Origin: Candidatus Izemoplasma sp. | GTDB lineage: Bacteria; Bacillota_I; Bacilli_A; Izemoplasmatales; Izemoplasmataceae | Direction of reading: 5' to 3' | Assembly: GCA_007132465.1 (NCBI GenBank) | Contig: SLOP01000034.1 | Location: 1 to 48,288 of the forward strand | DNA length: 48,288 nt | Shown here: positions 34,119 through 42,583 of the stretch, one piece after another | How positions within the stretch are numbered: position 1 is the first letter of the stretch | Layout: each line of letters opens with the position of its first letter | Position numbers and translations under genes: made by a program | Notes under the pieces: model-generated | What the model saw: only the letters and a program-made list of their open reading frames with translations | What the model was told of the DNA's origin: nothing | Database searches by the model: none

Positions 34119-35903
34119 ATGTGTGGAATTGTTGGATATTTAGGGGATAGTAACGCAAAAGACATCGTCCTCGAAGGGCTGCACAAACTCGAGTACCGGG
34201 GTTATGACTCTGCCGGCATTAGCCTATACAACCTAGAGGCCGGTGTTTTTGACATGTTTAAAGATAAAGGCCGCGTGGATCACCTCGCCTCGCTGCTTCA
34301 AGACGTCCATGGATCGACCGTTGGCATCGGCCATACCCGTTGGGCGACCCATGGTAAAGTGAATCGCGCCAACGCGCATCCACATTTGTCATCTTCAAAA
34401 CGGTTTATCGTTGTGCACAACGGCGTCATTGAAAACTATCGAATGTTGAAACGCGATTTTTTATCACACGTCCGGCTTGAAAGCGAGACCGACACGGAAG
34501 TTATCGTACATTTAATTGAGATGTTTGCGCAAACGATGGAGGCGCCTGAAGCTATCCATGAAACGTTGAAGCTCTTGGAAGGATCCTACGCGCTCTTGGT
34601 CTTGGACCAACAGCGGCCAAACCGCTTGATTGCGGCGAAGAATAAGAGCCCGTTGTTGATTGGCAGGAGCGACAGAGGGTACATCGTTGCCAGCGACTTG
34701 ATGGCGCTTGGGAAACATAGTGCCGACTACGCGCCGCTTGAAGATTACACGATGACGGTTATTGAACGTGATAAACTCGCCATCTACAACCGTGATTACA
34801 TCGAGGCCACCCTCGCTTTTGAACCGATGGATTTTGATGAAGATTCGGCTGAACGCGGACCGTATCCGCACTTTATGTTGAAAGAAATCATGGAACAACC
34901 GCTTGTTGTCCGAAAAATCCTCAGCCACTATTTCGATGAAGAAACTTTGGTCATTAACGAAGCCATTGTCCACGATTTGCGTGAAAGCGATCGCATCCAT
35001 ATCCTCGCCGCCGGCACCAGCATGCATGCCGGATTGATTGGTAAACACTTGTTCAAAATACTGACAGGGAAACCGGTTGAAGTGCACATCGCCAGCGAGT
35101 TCGCTTACAACCCGCCGGCCTTAAGCGATAAACCTGCCTTTTTGATGATTTCGCAAAGCGGTGAAACCGCCGATTTGCGTGCGTGTATGTCCCACATTCG
35201 CGAGGTGAACCAACCGGTTGTGACACTGACTAACGTGCGCACATCCACGTTGGCGCGCGAAGCCGATCACAAGATGGAACTGCTTGCCGGTCCAGAAATT
35301 GCTGTGGCATCGACCAAGGCATATACCGCACAATTGGTTGTGTTGACCTTATTGGCGTACGCCGTCGGCAAACAGCGCTTCAACATCAAACAAGAGTTGT
35401 CGACGCTCGCCCACGCCATGGAAACCTATCTCGCGAAGTACGAGCGCATCGACACGCTCGCCAAGACGGTGCTGACTAAACCCAACGCTTTTTACATTGG
35501 ACGCGGTCTTGATTATGCCGTGGCGTTAGAAGCGGCTCTGAAGCTAAAAGAAATATCGTATATCCACGCCGAAGGGTTCGCCGCCGGCGAACTGAAACAC
35601 GGCACGATTGCTCTGATTGAAGAGAACACCCCCGTTTTCGGGATTATCAGCGATAAACGCATTGCCCTCAACACTCGATCCAACCTCGATGAAGTGAAAA
35701 GTCGAGGGGCTCGCACGGTCATCATCGCACTGGAAAGCTTGTCCGAAGAAGAAGATGACATTGTGCTTCCTGATGTGCATCCACTGTTGGTGCCGGTGAT
35801 GACGGTTTTACCGACGCAGTTGATTGCTTATTACGCCGCGTTGCATCGCGGATGTGACATCGATAAACCACGCAATTTGGCCAAAAGCGTGACGGTTGAA
35901 TAA
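34119..35903 (+). CDS. glmS: Glutamine--fructose-6-phosphate aminotransferase (isomerizing)
   Basis: GlmS makes glucosamine-6-phosphate from fructose-6-phosphate and glutamine. MCGIVGYLG gives nucleophile Cys2, exposed after Met removal; HTRWATHG and NGVIENY complete the glutaminase. Two SIS isomerase domains follow (AAGTSMHAG, SQSGETAD, ASTKAYTAQ), and the C-terminus DKPRNLAKSVTVE carries the conserved glutamine-channel tail. Length of 594 residues is normal. ATG at 34119 is fixed by GGAGG eight bases upstream and by the need for Cys2. It begins the glmS-glmM-glmU operon. Confidence 0.97.
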   Translation: MCGIVGYLGDSNAKDIVLEGLHKLEYRGYDSAGISLYNLEAGVFDMFKDKGRVDHLASLLQDVHGSTVGIGHTRWATHGKVNRANAHPHLSSSKRFIVVHNGVIENYRMLKRDFLSHVRLESETDTEVIVHLIEMFAQTMEAPEAIHETLKLLEGSYALLVLDQQRPNRLIAAKNKSPLLIGRSDRGYIVASDLMALGKHSADYAPLEDYTMTVIERDKLAIYNRDYIEATLAFEPMDFDEDSAERGPYPHFMLKEIMEQPLVVRKILSHYFDEETLVINEAIVHDLRESDRIHILAAGTSMHAGLIGKHLFKILTGKPVEVHIASEFAYNPPALSDKPAFLMISQSGETADLRACMSHIREVNQPVVTLTNVRTSTLAREADHKMELLAGPEIAVASTKAYTAQLVVLTLLAYAVGKQRFNIKQELSTLAHAMETYLAKYERIDTLAKTVLTKPNAFYIGRGLDYAVALEAALKLKEISYIHAEGFAAGELKHGTIALIEENTPVFGIISDKRIALNTRSNLDEVKSRGARTVIIALESLSEEEDDIVLPDVHPLLVPVMTVLPTQLIAYYAALHRGCDIDKPRNLAKSVTVE

Positions 35904-35927
35904 CATCTGAGGAAATGGGGGGGACAC

Positions 35928-37235
35928 ATGGAAACCACGTTTGGAACCGACGGCATACGCGGCGTCGCGGGCACGGACATTACCACCGAGCTCGCTTTTC
36001 GTCTGGGCGCTGTCCTGAAAAGCACGATTGGCACCGAGTGTCTGTTGATTGGTCATGATACCCGCGAAAGTTCTCCCGAACTTGCCAACGCGCTCGCCGA
36101 GGGCGCCATGGCTTCTGGTGTCGACGTCATGCTCGTCGGTGTGGCCACCACGCCGACCATTGCTTTTTACGCAAAAAGCACCGCTTGTGACGCGGTGGTC
36201 ATCACCGCATCGCATAATCCTTATCAAGATAACGGGCTCAAAGTGTTAAAAAAAGGTCAGAAACTGTCGGCCTCTGATGAAAAAGCCATCGAAGCCAAAC
36301 TGAACGATTTCAGCGCCCCGACCGCCGCTCAGCGCGGGAATGAACGGTCATCTGACGGGGTTTTTGAAGCCTATTACGACCTGTACCGTTCGCTTAAGCT
36401 TGAGCCCATCAACGTGAGCGTCGTCGTCGACTGCGCCAATGGCGCGGCTTGCGACGCGGCCAAACGCATCATTCCTGCTTTGGTTGATGAAGCCCATTTT
36501 ATCCACGACAAACCGGATGGCAGAAACATCAACCATCACTGCGGCGCAACGAACCTTGATGCACTCAAAGCTGAAGTGAGGGCCAAGACGGCTGATTTAG
36601 GCATCGCTTTTGACGGCGATGGTGATCGTGTCATGTTTGTCGACCACACGGGGAACGTGGTGGATGGAGAAGCGATTGTGTACGTGCTTGCCGATTGGCT
36701 TAAGCGCCGTGAAGAACTAAACAAAAACACCGTCGTTTTGACAAAGATGGCCAACCCCGGGTTGATTCGGGCCTTTAAAGCGAAAGGCATCGCGGTCAGC
36801 CTCACCGACGTCGGCGATAAGCACGTCGCGGCCGAGATGCACCGATTAAACGCAGCGTTGGGCGGCGAAGGAAGCGGTCATGTCATCGTGCGCCGTTTCG
36901 TTCACACCGGCGACGGCTTGTTGGTGACGGTGCTTGTGCTCGGTTGTTTGCAGGAATCAAAACTGCCTCTATCAAGTTTGCTTAAGGGCATTGACGTTGA
37001 CCCGTTAGTTACCCTTAACGTTCGTGTCGATGATAAAAACATCGTTGACGATAAAGACGTAAAGACCGCCATCAAGGCGGCAGAAAAAACGCTTAAAGAT
37101 GGCCTGGTGTTGGTGCGTAAAAGCGGCACTGAACCCGTTGTCCGCATCACCGTCAGCCATCAGAATGCAACCCTCATGCATGAAACTGTCGATGCCTTGA
37201 GGGCGGCCATTGAAAACACAGGAGTGAAACCATGA
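35928..37235 (+). CDS. glmM: Phosphoglucosamine mutase
   Basis: GlmM converts glucosamine-6-phosphate to the 1-phosphate. FGTDGIRG opens the protein, the phosphoserine loop is TASHNPYQDNG with Ser95, and the metal loop is DGDGDR. KSGTEPVVRI forms the C-terminal phosphate-binding segment. The 435 residues are close to the usual 445. The gene follows glmS after 24 bases and overlaps glmU by 4, so the three steps to UDP-GlcNAc are translated in series. Confidence 0.96.
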   Translation: METTFGTDGIRGVAGTDITTELAFRLGAVLKSTIGTECLLIGHDTRESSPELANALAEGAMASGVDVMLVGVATTPTIAFYAKSTACDAVVITASHNPYQDNGLKVLKKGQKLSASDEKAIEAKLNDFSAPTAAQRGNERSSDGVFEAYYDLYRSLKLEPINVSVVVDCANGAACDAAKRIIPALVDEAHFIHDKPDGRNINHHCGATNLDALKAEVRAKTADLGIAFDGDGDRVMFVDHTGNVVDGEAIVYVLADWLKRREELNKNTVVLTKMANPGLIRAFKAKGIAVSLTDVGDKHVAAEMHRLNAALGGEGSGHVIVRRFVHTGDGLLVTVLVLGCLQESKLPLSSLLKGIDVDPLVTLNVRVDDKNIVDDKDVKTAIKAAEKTLKDGLVLVRKSGTEPVVRITVSHQNATLMHETVDALRAAIENTGVKP

Positions 37236-38623
37236 CCAAGAAACGTGCGATTGTCCTTGCGGCAGGCAAGGGTACCCGGATGAAAACAGAGTTACCGAAA
37301 TGCGCTTTCCCCATTTTAAAAAAACCGATGGTTGAATACATCATCGAGAACCTTGAACACAGCGTTGTTGATGAAACCGTCGTCGTCATCGGCCATCAGC
37401 GAGAAGTTTTTGAGAAGATGCTTGGGGATCGTGTTTCCTTTGCCATCCAAGAAGCACAGCAAGGCACCGGCCACGCTTGCCTCGCAACGAGTGCGTTGCT
37501 CGAGGGCAAAGCAGGCACGACGCTGATATTGCTTGGGGACATGCCGCTGATCAACAACAAACTCATCAACAAAATTCTAAACGCCCATGAGAACAGCAAT
37601 AACGACCTCACCGTGGTCACGGCTGAGTTCGACAATCCGAAAGGTTATGGCCGCATCGTCCGCAATCAATACGGCCGCATTCAAGCGATTGTGGAAGACG
37701 CCGATTGCACGAAAGAACAAAAAGCCATCAAGGAAATCAACACCGGCATCTACGCGGTGGATAACGAACAGTTGTTTCGGTATTTACCGCAAATCGAACT
37801 CAACCGTCGCAAAGGGGAATACTACCTCACCGACATCGTCGCCCTGATGCAAAAAGATTGCCACATTGGCACGTTTGCGATGCGCGATGCTTATCGCGTC
37901 ATGGGTGTGAACGATTTATATAATGCGAGCGTCGCGGAAAAACACCTTCGCGAAGACATCAATAAACGCCACATGCTGAACGGCGTGTCGATCATCAACC
38001 CCGAAACCGTCACCATCGGCCACAACGTTACCATCGACCCGGGCGTAACGATTCATCCGAACACCACCATCACGGGCGACAGCGCAGTTGGTGAAAACGC
38101 TGTGATTGGACCAAACTCAGAAATCCATAACGCCATCATCCGTCCCGATGTGCACGTCAGACACAGCCTCGTCTTTGATAGCGAAGTCATGGAACGCACG
38201 ACCGTGGGCCCGTTTGCACATGTGCGTAGTGGCGCGGTCATCGGCCCGGACAATCGTATCGGTAACTTCGTGGAAATCAAGAAAACGACCACCGGTCCCA
38301 ACACGAAAGCCGCCCATCTTGCCTACATTGGGGACACCGATGTCGGGCACAGCGTCAATTTTGGTGCTGGCAGCGTGACGGTTAACTTTGACGGGGTTGA
38401 GAAACACAAAACCACCATCGGCAACGATGTCTTCATCGGTTGCAACACCAACCTCATCGCGCCGATAACCATCGATGACAACGTCTTCATTGCCGCCGGC
38501 AGCACCGTCACGAAAAACGTACCCAAAGGCGCCCTCGCCATCGCCCGCAATAAGCAGATCAACAAAGAAGACTACGTCAAACACCTCATTCGCCCACGCC
38601 ATAACCATAACGGGCAAAAATAG
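37232..38623 (+). CDS. glmU: Bifunctional UDP-GlcNAc pyrophosphorylase / GlcN-1-P acetyltransferase
   Basis: The N-terminal uridyltransferase has LAAGKGTRMKTELPK and the C-terminal half is a left-handed beta-helix of hexapeptide repeats with acetyl-CoA sites (NFVEIKKTT, AHLAYIGDTDVG, NFGAGSVTVNFDG). It acetylates glucosamine-1-phosphate and couples it to UTP. At 463 residues it is full length. UDP-GlcNAc supplies peptidoglycan, teichoic acids or glycolipids, so its presence does not settle whether the cell has a wall. Confidence 0.97.
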   Translation: MTKKRAIVLAAGKGTRMKTELPKCAFPILKKPMVEYIIENLEHSVVDETVVVIGHQREVFEKMLGDRVSFAIQEAQQGTGHACLATSALLEGKAGTTLILLGDMPLINNKLINKILNAHENSNNDLTVVTAEFDNPKGYGRIVRNQYGRIQAIVEDADCTKEQKAIKEINTGIYAVDNEQLFRYLPQIELNRRKGEYYLTDIVALMQKDCHIGTFAMRDAYRVMGVNDLYNASVAEKHLREDINKRHMLNGVSIINPETVTIGHNVTIDPGVTIHPNTTITGDSAVGENAVIGPNSEIHNAIIRPDVHVRHSLVFDSEVMERTTVGPFAHVRSGAVIGPDNRIGNFVEIKKTTTGPNTKAAHLAYIGDTDVGHSVNFGAGSVTVNFDGVEKHKTTIGNDVFIGCNTNLIAPITIDDNVFIAAGSTVTKNVPKGALAIARNKQINKEDYVKHLIRPRHNHNGQK

Positions 38624-38632
38624 CGATAACGG

Positions 38633-38660
38633 TTGACAACGCCTGCAAGTGTGTTATAAT
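38633..38660 (+). promoter_or_regulatory. Strong promoter of infC operon
   Basis: TTGACA at 38633-38638, a 16-base spacer, and TGT-TATAAT (38655-38660): consensus in both boxes plus a TGn extension. Confidence 0.9.
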
Positions 38661-38666
38661 TGTTTC

Positions 38667-38827
38667 GGTTCAATCGAATATTCGGTGGAAAGAAGAGTGC
38701 CCGCTCTCACCCGATCGACCTCGTCGATGGGTCAACGCTACGTCTACATCACGATAACAAGCGTGCGGGTACCATGCCTGCACGTTTTTTCTTTGTTTTC
38801 ACCGACCAAACCCAGGAGGTGACACGC
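38667..38827 (+). promoter_or_regulatory. infC leader with attenuator (L20-leader-like)
   Basis: A 161-base leader separates the promoter from infC. It contains a near-perfect 10-bp hairpin CGTGCGGGTA / TGCCTGCACG (38762-38784) directly followed by TTTTTT: an intrinsic terminator lying upstream of the genes. This is the arrangement of leaders by which L20 represses infC-rpmI-rplT in Bacillus. Upstream bases 38667-38761 are expected to hold the alternative, L20-binding structure; I have not resolved it. Confidence 0.75.
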
Positions 38828-39373
38828 ATTAACAAACGATCGGACAAACGCCCCACAAGGAACCAAGGCATCGTCAACGAAGACATCCGCGCTCGCGAGA
38901 TGATGGTCATTGATGATCAAGGTGAAAAACTCGGTATCCTGAGCAAAAACGAAGCCATCGACCGCGCCTATGAGCGCGAACTCGATCTCGTGCTCGTGGC
39001 ACCACAGGCGAAACCGCCTGTGGCTAAGTTCATGGACTACAACAAGTATCGCTTCGAACAACAAAAGAAAGCCCGTGAAGCCAAAAAGAAGCAAAAAACC
39101 ACGACGCTTAAGGAACTCCGTCTCTCACCAAAAATCGATACGCATGACCTTGAGACGAAGCTAAGAAACGGACGCAAGTTTTTAGAAAACGGCGACAAGT
39201 TGAAAATATCCATCCGTTTCCGTGGCCGTGAAATGGCCCACACCAACCGGGGTCGTGAAGTCATCCTCGACTTCGCCAAGCGTTGCAATGACCTTGCCGA
39301 CATCGAAAGCCATCCCAAACAAGAAGGCCGGACCATGTCGATGACCCTCGCACCGAAAAAGAAAGACAAATAA
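38828..39373 (+). CDS. infC: Translation initiation factor IF-3 with AUU start codon
   Basis: IF-3 binds the 30S subunit and checks start codons. The core segments EDIRAREMMVIDDQGEKLGI, LVLVAPQAKPPVAKFMDYNKYRFEQQKK and SIRFRGREMAH are conserved. No ATG lies in the correct place: the AGGAGG at 38814-38819 sits eight bases before ATT at 38828, giving an AUU start and 181 residues. An upstream start in the leader would cross the attenuator. AUU is the known autoregulatory start of infC in enterobacteria. Confidence 0.93.
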   Translation: MNKRSDKRPTRNQGIVNEDIRAREMMVIDDQGEKLGILSKNEAIDRAYERELDLVLVAPQAKPPVAKFMDYNKYRFEQQKKAREAKKKQKTTTLKELRLSPKIDTHDLETKLRNGRKFLENGDKLKISIRFRGREMAHTNRGREVILDFAKRCNDLADIESHPKQEGRTMSMTLAPKKKDK

Positions 39374-39386
39374 AGGAGGATTCCCC

Positions 39387-39587
39387 GTGCCGAAAATGAA
39401 AACCCACTCGGGTACAAAAAAGCGCGTGAAACTGACCGCAACCGGCAAAGTCAAAGTGTCGCACGCCAACCGTGCTCACTTGAAAAGCAATAAGAACAAC
39501 AACACCATCCGCAACAACCGCAGCGCGAACTACGCACCGGAAACCGAAGCCAAACGCGTCAAAAAACGCTTGGCGGGATCGAAATAA
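39387..39587 (+). CDS. rpmI: 50S ribosomal protein L35
   Basis: MPKMKTHSGTKKRVKLTATGKVK and the basic C-terminus identify bL35, a 66-residue protein of the large subunit. It begins with GTG at 39387 preceded by AAAGGAGG. It lies between infC and rplT, the usual order, with 13 and 23 bases of spacing. Confidence 0.97.
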   Translation: MPKMKTHSGTKKRVKLTATGKVKVSHANRAHLKSNKNNNTIRNNRSANYAPETEAKRVKKRLAGSK

Positions 39588-39610
39588 CATACCGATAGGA
39601 GGAGACTGCC

Positions 39611-40222
39611 ATGGCTAGAGTCAAAGGTGGTACCGTCGCCCGCAAGCGACGTAAAAAAATACTGAAACAAGCCAAAGGATACTTTGGATCGAAACATCTT
39701 CTATATAAAACCGCACACGAACAGGTGATGAAGTCGCTGCAATACAGCTACCGCGACCGCAAACGCCGCAAACGCGATTTCCGCAAATTATGGATTACGC
39801 GCATTAACGCCGCGGCCCGCGTGAACGGACTCTCGTATTCGCGCTTCATCAACGGCTTGAACCAAGCCGGTGTCGAAGTGAATCGCAAAATGCTCGCGGA
39901 GATTGCCGTGCATGACGCGGACGGTTTCGCTGCCTTCGCTGATATCGCGAAAAAAGGGTTAGCAGGCGACATCGACGTTAAATCGGTCGAACGCAAACAG
40001 CCTACCGTCGTCAAAGGTGAAGCAGCCGACACCACCACGGCAGAACCAAAAAGTGAACAGGCCCCAAAGGCCGTGCCCGCACAAGAAGCCAGCGAGACAT
40101 CATCGCGTGAAACGCTCGAGGCAATGACCGTTGCTGAACTGCGTGCGATGTGCAAAAATCGCGACATCACGGGTTATTCATCGATGAAAAAGGCCGACCT
40201 CATTGACATCTTGACGAAATAA
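39611..40222 (+). CDS. rplT: 50S ribosomal protein L20 with C-terminal Rho_N-like extension
   Basis: Residues 1-118 are a normal bL20 ([38 protein letters not shown]), which binds 23S rRNA and, in relatives, represses its own operon. A further 85 residues follow: an Ala/Glu/Thr/Lys-rich linker (119-168) and a module [20 protein letters not shown]...ADLIDIL at about 170-203, which matches the Rho N-terminal/SAP-like helical fold. Total length 203 against the usual 115-120. The frame is intact and the terminator follows the extended stop, so the extension is real. Confidence 0.93.
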   Translation: MARVKGGTVARKRRKKILKQAKGYFGSKHLLYKTAHEQVMKSLQYSYRDRKRRKRDFRKLWITRINAAARVNGLSYSRFINGLNQAGVEVNRKMLAEIAVHDADGFAAFADIAKKGLAGDIDVKSVERKQPTVVKGEAADTTTAEPKSEQAPKAVPAQEASETSSRETLEAMTVAELRAMCKNRDITGYSSMKKADLIDILTK

Positions 40223-40244
40223 GCAGCTCAGGCTGCTTTTTTTC
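40222..40244 (+). terminator. Intrinsic terminator of the infC operon
   Basis: AGCAGC / GCTGCT stem, TCAG loop and seven Ts, beginning at the rplT stop. Confidence 0.88.
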
Positions 40245-40281
40245 TTGGGCAAACAGGGTATAATGGAATCGAGGTGGCATC

Positions 40282-41562
40282 ATGCACAATGAACAACACC
40301 GTTTCGCACTGTTTCTCACCATCGCAGGCGCACTGACCGTCGCAACCTACGCAATAAACATTGCGTTTGTGCTGTGGACGCTTTTCGCCGTGATGACGGT
40401 TTTGGTGTATCGCCACAAGGCGCATCCGTTTTATGCGGTGTCGCTATGGTTTATGGCGCCGCTTGCTTCGCCTGATTTAACGACGGACGCCATGGTTTTT
40501 GCGGTATTTTTAGCGCTTATTGGTGCGGTGGCGCTGTATGATGGATTCAAACACCAGCGCTTCCATACCATGGGAAAACTGGGCCTTGCATTGGTCATCT
40601 TTTTGGACGTGTCGTTACTTGGACTCGTGTTCAGCCGAAACGTCGAGGCGGCGCTGCCGGGCATCTTGGCTTTGCTTGTGGCATTATTGGCGTATGTGTA
40701 TTTTATCAACGTCGTGCCCTACGACCAATCCCTGTTCCACCGTGTCACACAGTTGTTGGTGGCGCTGGCACTCGTCGCCTCACTCACGCATGTGTTCACC
40801 GCGCTTACCACGTGGCAGTTCATCGGTGATGTTGTGACCGCATCGCCCTTACACGTGTACCCGCATTTGCTGGCTGTACCATTTATCGTGCATCGAATAC
40901 GCCACGCCACCAACCGTGCACCGTGGGTGATGGCGTTAGTGTTGGTCTCCGGCGGGGTGCTGTTGAGCGCATCCTACGCTCGGGTGTTTACGCTGAGCAG
41001 CAGCTTGTTGTTATTTGTGCCGTATTGGTTTATCCCCAGCAGTCGCAAAGTTAAGATAGTCTTGATTGGCACCAGCGTTCTTGTTTTGTCTGCCCTCTTT
41101 ACCGCGTTCGTGCCGTTTTATGCTGTTTGGACCGAACGTGTGTTTGGTGCGTTCATGCCGTTTCTTGAGGCCCAGGTCAGTGCGATGCGGCTAGGCCTAC
41201 GAAGTTTCACCTACAACGTCATCATTGGTGTGGGTGGGCTTGGCGCCGCACAGACCATCGCCGAAGAAACCGGTGACACACTCATGGGGGGACAGAGCGT
41301 GTGGGTTGATACGGCGACGCTCGGTGTGCTTGGCATCGGTGCGTTTCTTTACTTGCAGGTGCGGAAAGTGCTGCTTATCGCACACATTGAAACCAGCATG
41401 CGCTATGTGTTTTTTGTGCTTTTTGTTTCTGTGGTGATCATCGGTGGCGCTTTTGATGCGGTATATTATCAGACGGGGCACCTGTTGATGTTGCTGTTTG
41501 TGCTTGCGTGCGCTGAACGAAGTGCCTTGACCCGCCGAGCGAGCGGATTGACAAAACGATAG
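40282..41562 (+). CDS. Polytopic membrane protein, possibly O-antigen-ligase/polymerase-like
   Basis: The 426-residue protein has about 11-12 membrane helices and short loops. One longer loop near residues 310-345 contains SFTYNVIIGVGGLGAAQTIAEE, a segment that resembles the GxG-containing periplasmic loop of WaaL/Wzy-type glycan ligases and polymerases. That likeness is weak, and no charged Arg/His pattern is clearly diagnostic. GAGGTGG precedes the ATG. It is transcribed alone, upstream of the small RNA at 41584. Function otherwise unknown. Confidence 0.7.
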   Translation: MHNEQHRFALFLTIAGALTVATYAINIAFVLWTLFAVMTVLVYRHKAHPFYAVSLWFMAPLASPDLTTDAMVFAVFLALIGAVALYDGFKHQRFHTMGKLGLALVIFLDVSLLGLVFSRNVEAALPGILALLVALLAYVYFINVVPYDQSLFHRVTQLLVALALVASLTHVFTALTTWQFIGDVVTASPLHVYPHLLAVPFIVHRIRHATNRAPWVMALVLVSGGVLLSASYARVFTLSSSLLLFVPYWFIPSSRKVKIVLIGTSVLVLSALFTAFVPFYAVWTERVFGAFMPFLEAQVSAMRLGLRSFTYNVIIGVGGLGAAQTIAEETGDTLMGGQSVWVDTATLGVLGIGAFLYLQVRKVLLIAHIETSMRYVFFVLFVSVVIIGGAFDAVYYQTGHLLMLLFVLACAERSALTRRASGLTKR

Positions 41563-41577
41563 CAGACATCTTATAAT
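41548..41577 (+). promoter_or_regulatory. Promoter of the structured small RNA
   Basis: TTGACA at 41548-41553 (inside the end of the preceding gene), an 18-base spacer and TATAAT at 41572-41577. Both hexamers are perfect. Confidence 0.88.
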
Positions 41578-41583
41578 GGAAGT

Positions 41584-41762
41584 AACCTAGATCTTTGGAA
41601 ATCACTCATGTGCGACCCCAAATTAACCACATAGGGGCCGAGGCGCGGCCGGTGTGAAAGCCCTAGCATTCGTAGGGAATCCTAAAGGCTACCGCAAGAG
41701 GCCACCCCCATAGCAGATAACGGTTCTGCAATTGAGTGATTTCCAAAATTTTAGGTTTTTTC
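41584..41762 (+). ncRNA. Structured RNA of about 175 nt, candidate 6S RNA
   Basis: The region has a consensus promoter, no reading frame and a terminal U-run. The ends pair: AACCTA (41584-41589) with TAGGTT (41752-41757) and, after a 4x4 internal loop, TTTGGAAATCACTCA (41594-41608) with its perfect complement at 41733-41747. Inside, the 5' strand 41609-41633 is unpaired, the 3' strand forms a small hairpin GCAG/CTGC (41713-41729), and a long GC-rich arm lies between (GGGG/CCCC, GGCC/GGCC, GGT/ACC, AGCC/GGCT and an apical hairpin at 41661-41677). This closing stem, bubble and terminal arm is the 6S RNA architecture. It regulates RNA polymerase in other bacteria. Identity is inferred from shape, not sequence. 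Confidence 0.62.
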
Positions 41763-41763
41763 T

Positions 41764-41792
41764 TTGCCTTTTTACCCCATGAAGCGTATCAT
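41764..41792 (+). promoter_or_regulatory. Possible promoter of the membrane protein at 41829
   Basis: TTGCCT at 41764-41769, a 17-base spacer and TATCAT at 41787-41792; hexamers are only partly conserved. Confidence 0.45.
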
Positions 41793-41828
41793 GAAAGTAA
41801 GAAAGCCATTGAGGGAGTGTGATTCGAG

Positions 41829-42494
41829 TTGTCTAAATTGAAAACCAGCTTCACTGTCTATAACTGGGTATTTAAGTTTGTGGGTGCCGCATTGCTTATT
41901 GCGCTTGCACTCGTGCTTTTCATCATGGATGTTGCCCCGTTGATTGAAGCGTTTGTGGGTATTTTAGTTGCCGGTTATGCGGTGATGCGTCTCGTGCCGT
42001 TTATCCGTACGCAACGCAGCGATCTCATCAAAACCATCAATATTTTTGAAATCGGGTTCAACTTACTTGTGGCGACGCTCTTCATCGGCAACGCCGTCGT
42101 TCGCCAAGAACGGCTCGGGGATATCGGAGGCATGGACATGTTCGGTCTGTTGACCGGGGCTGTGCTGATTGTTCGCGGCATGGTGCATTTTTATGGGCTG
42201 TCTGACGGCAACGAAAAAGGTGATCATCCCACGTACTTTTTTCATATTTCAACACTGATTGTCGGGACGTTGATCATCGTTCAAGGCTACACGGTGGAAC
42301 ACTTGATTTGGTTAATGCTCATGCTTGCCATTGGCTCTGCTGGGTACTTAAGTTACGACGCATACGGTGGGTATAACCTTTACCGGAAGCGCAAACAGAT
42401 GGAAGAGGGAAAACGCACCGAAGACACACCAGAAGACCGTGACATCCCTCGAAAAGAAGACCCCGATAAAGAACAAGACCAAATCGTCAGCTAA
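41829..42494 (+). CDS. HdeD/DUF308-like membrane protein
   Basis: The 221-residue protein has about six membrane helices in two similar halves, then a charged tail (KRKQMEEGKRTEDTPEDRD). It begins with TTG at 41829, with GGGAGTG nine bases upstream. FVGILVAGYAVMRLVPFIRTQRSD aligns with the segment VGAIIIAFTVMRFMTARSGYKNS of the protein at 43042, so the two are homologous. The family resemblance to HdeD-type (DUF308) proteins comes from topology and is moderate. The pair flanks a MarR regulator. Confidence 0.72.
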   Translation: MSKLKTSFTVYNWVFKFVGAALLIALALVLFIMDVAPLIEAFVGILVAGYAVMRLVPFIRTQRSDLIKTINIFEIGFNLLVATLFIGNAVVRQERLGDIGGMDMFGLLTGAVLIVRGMVHFYGLSDGNEKGDHPTYFFHISTLIVGTLIIVQGYTVEHLIWLMLMLAIGSAGYLSYDAYGGYNLYRKRKQMEEGKRTEDTPEDRDIPRKEDPDKEQDQIVS

Positions 42495-42518
42495 GGCGCA
42501 AATATGCGCCTTTTTTCT
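42493..42518 (+). terminator. Intrinsic terminator
   Basis: AAGGCGCA / TGCGCCTT stem with AATA loop and six Ts, at the stop of the preceding gene. Confidence 0.88.
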
Positions 42519-42548
42519 TTGCATTGCAACCCATTATAGGCTATAATG
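42519..42548 (+). promoter_or_regulatory. MarR promoter overlapped by palindromic operator
   Basis: TTGCAT at 42519-42524, a 17-base spacer and TATAAT at 42542-42547. The palindrome CATTATAGGCTATAATG (42532-42548), with 8-base arms and one central base, covers the -10. It is the probable MarR autoregulatory site. Confidence 0.78.
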
Positions 42549-42583
42549 TTTGTGTACGTCCTATAAAGGAAAGGGGGGCGACG

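Noticed and set aside
34512-35087. 191-codon minus-strand reading frame
   Set aside because: It is antisense to glmS, whose motifs cover the whole region.
38660-38827. N-terminally extended IF-3 from an upstream start
   Set aside because: The extra residues would be encoded by the promoter edge and attenuator hairpin, and the ribosome binding site points to ATT at 38828.
41584-41762. SRP RNA, RNase P RNA or tmRNA
   Set aside because: The conserved SRP loop, RNase P core motifs and the tRNA-like ends of tmRNA are absent.
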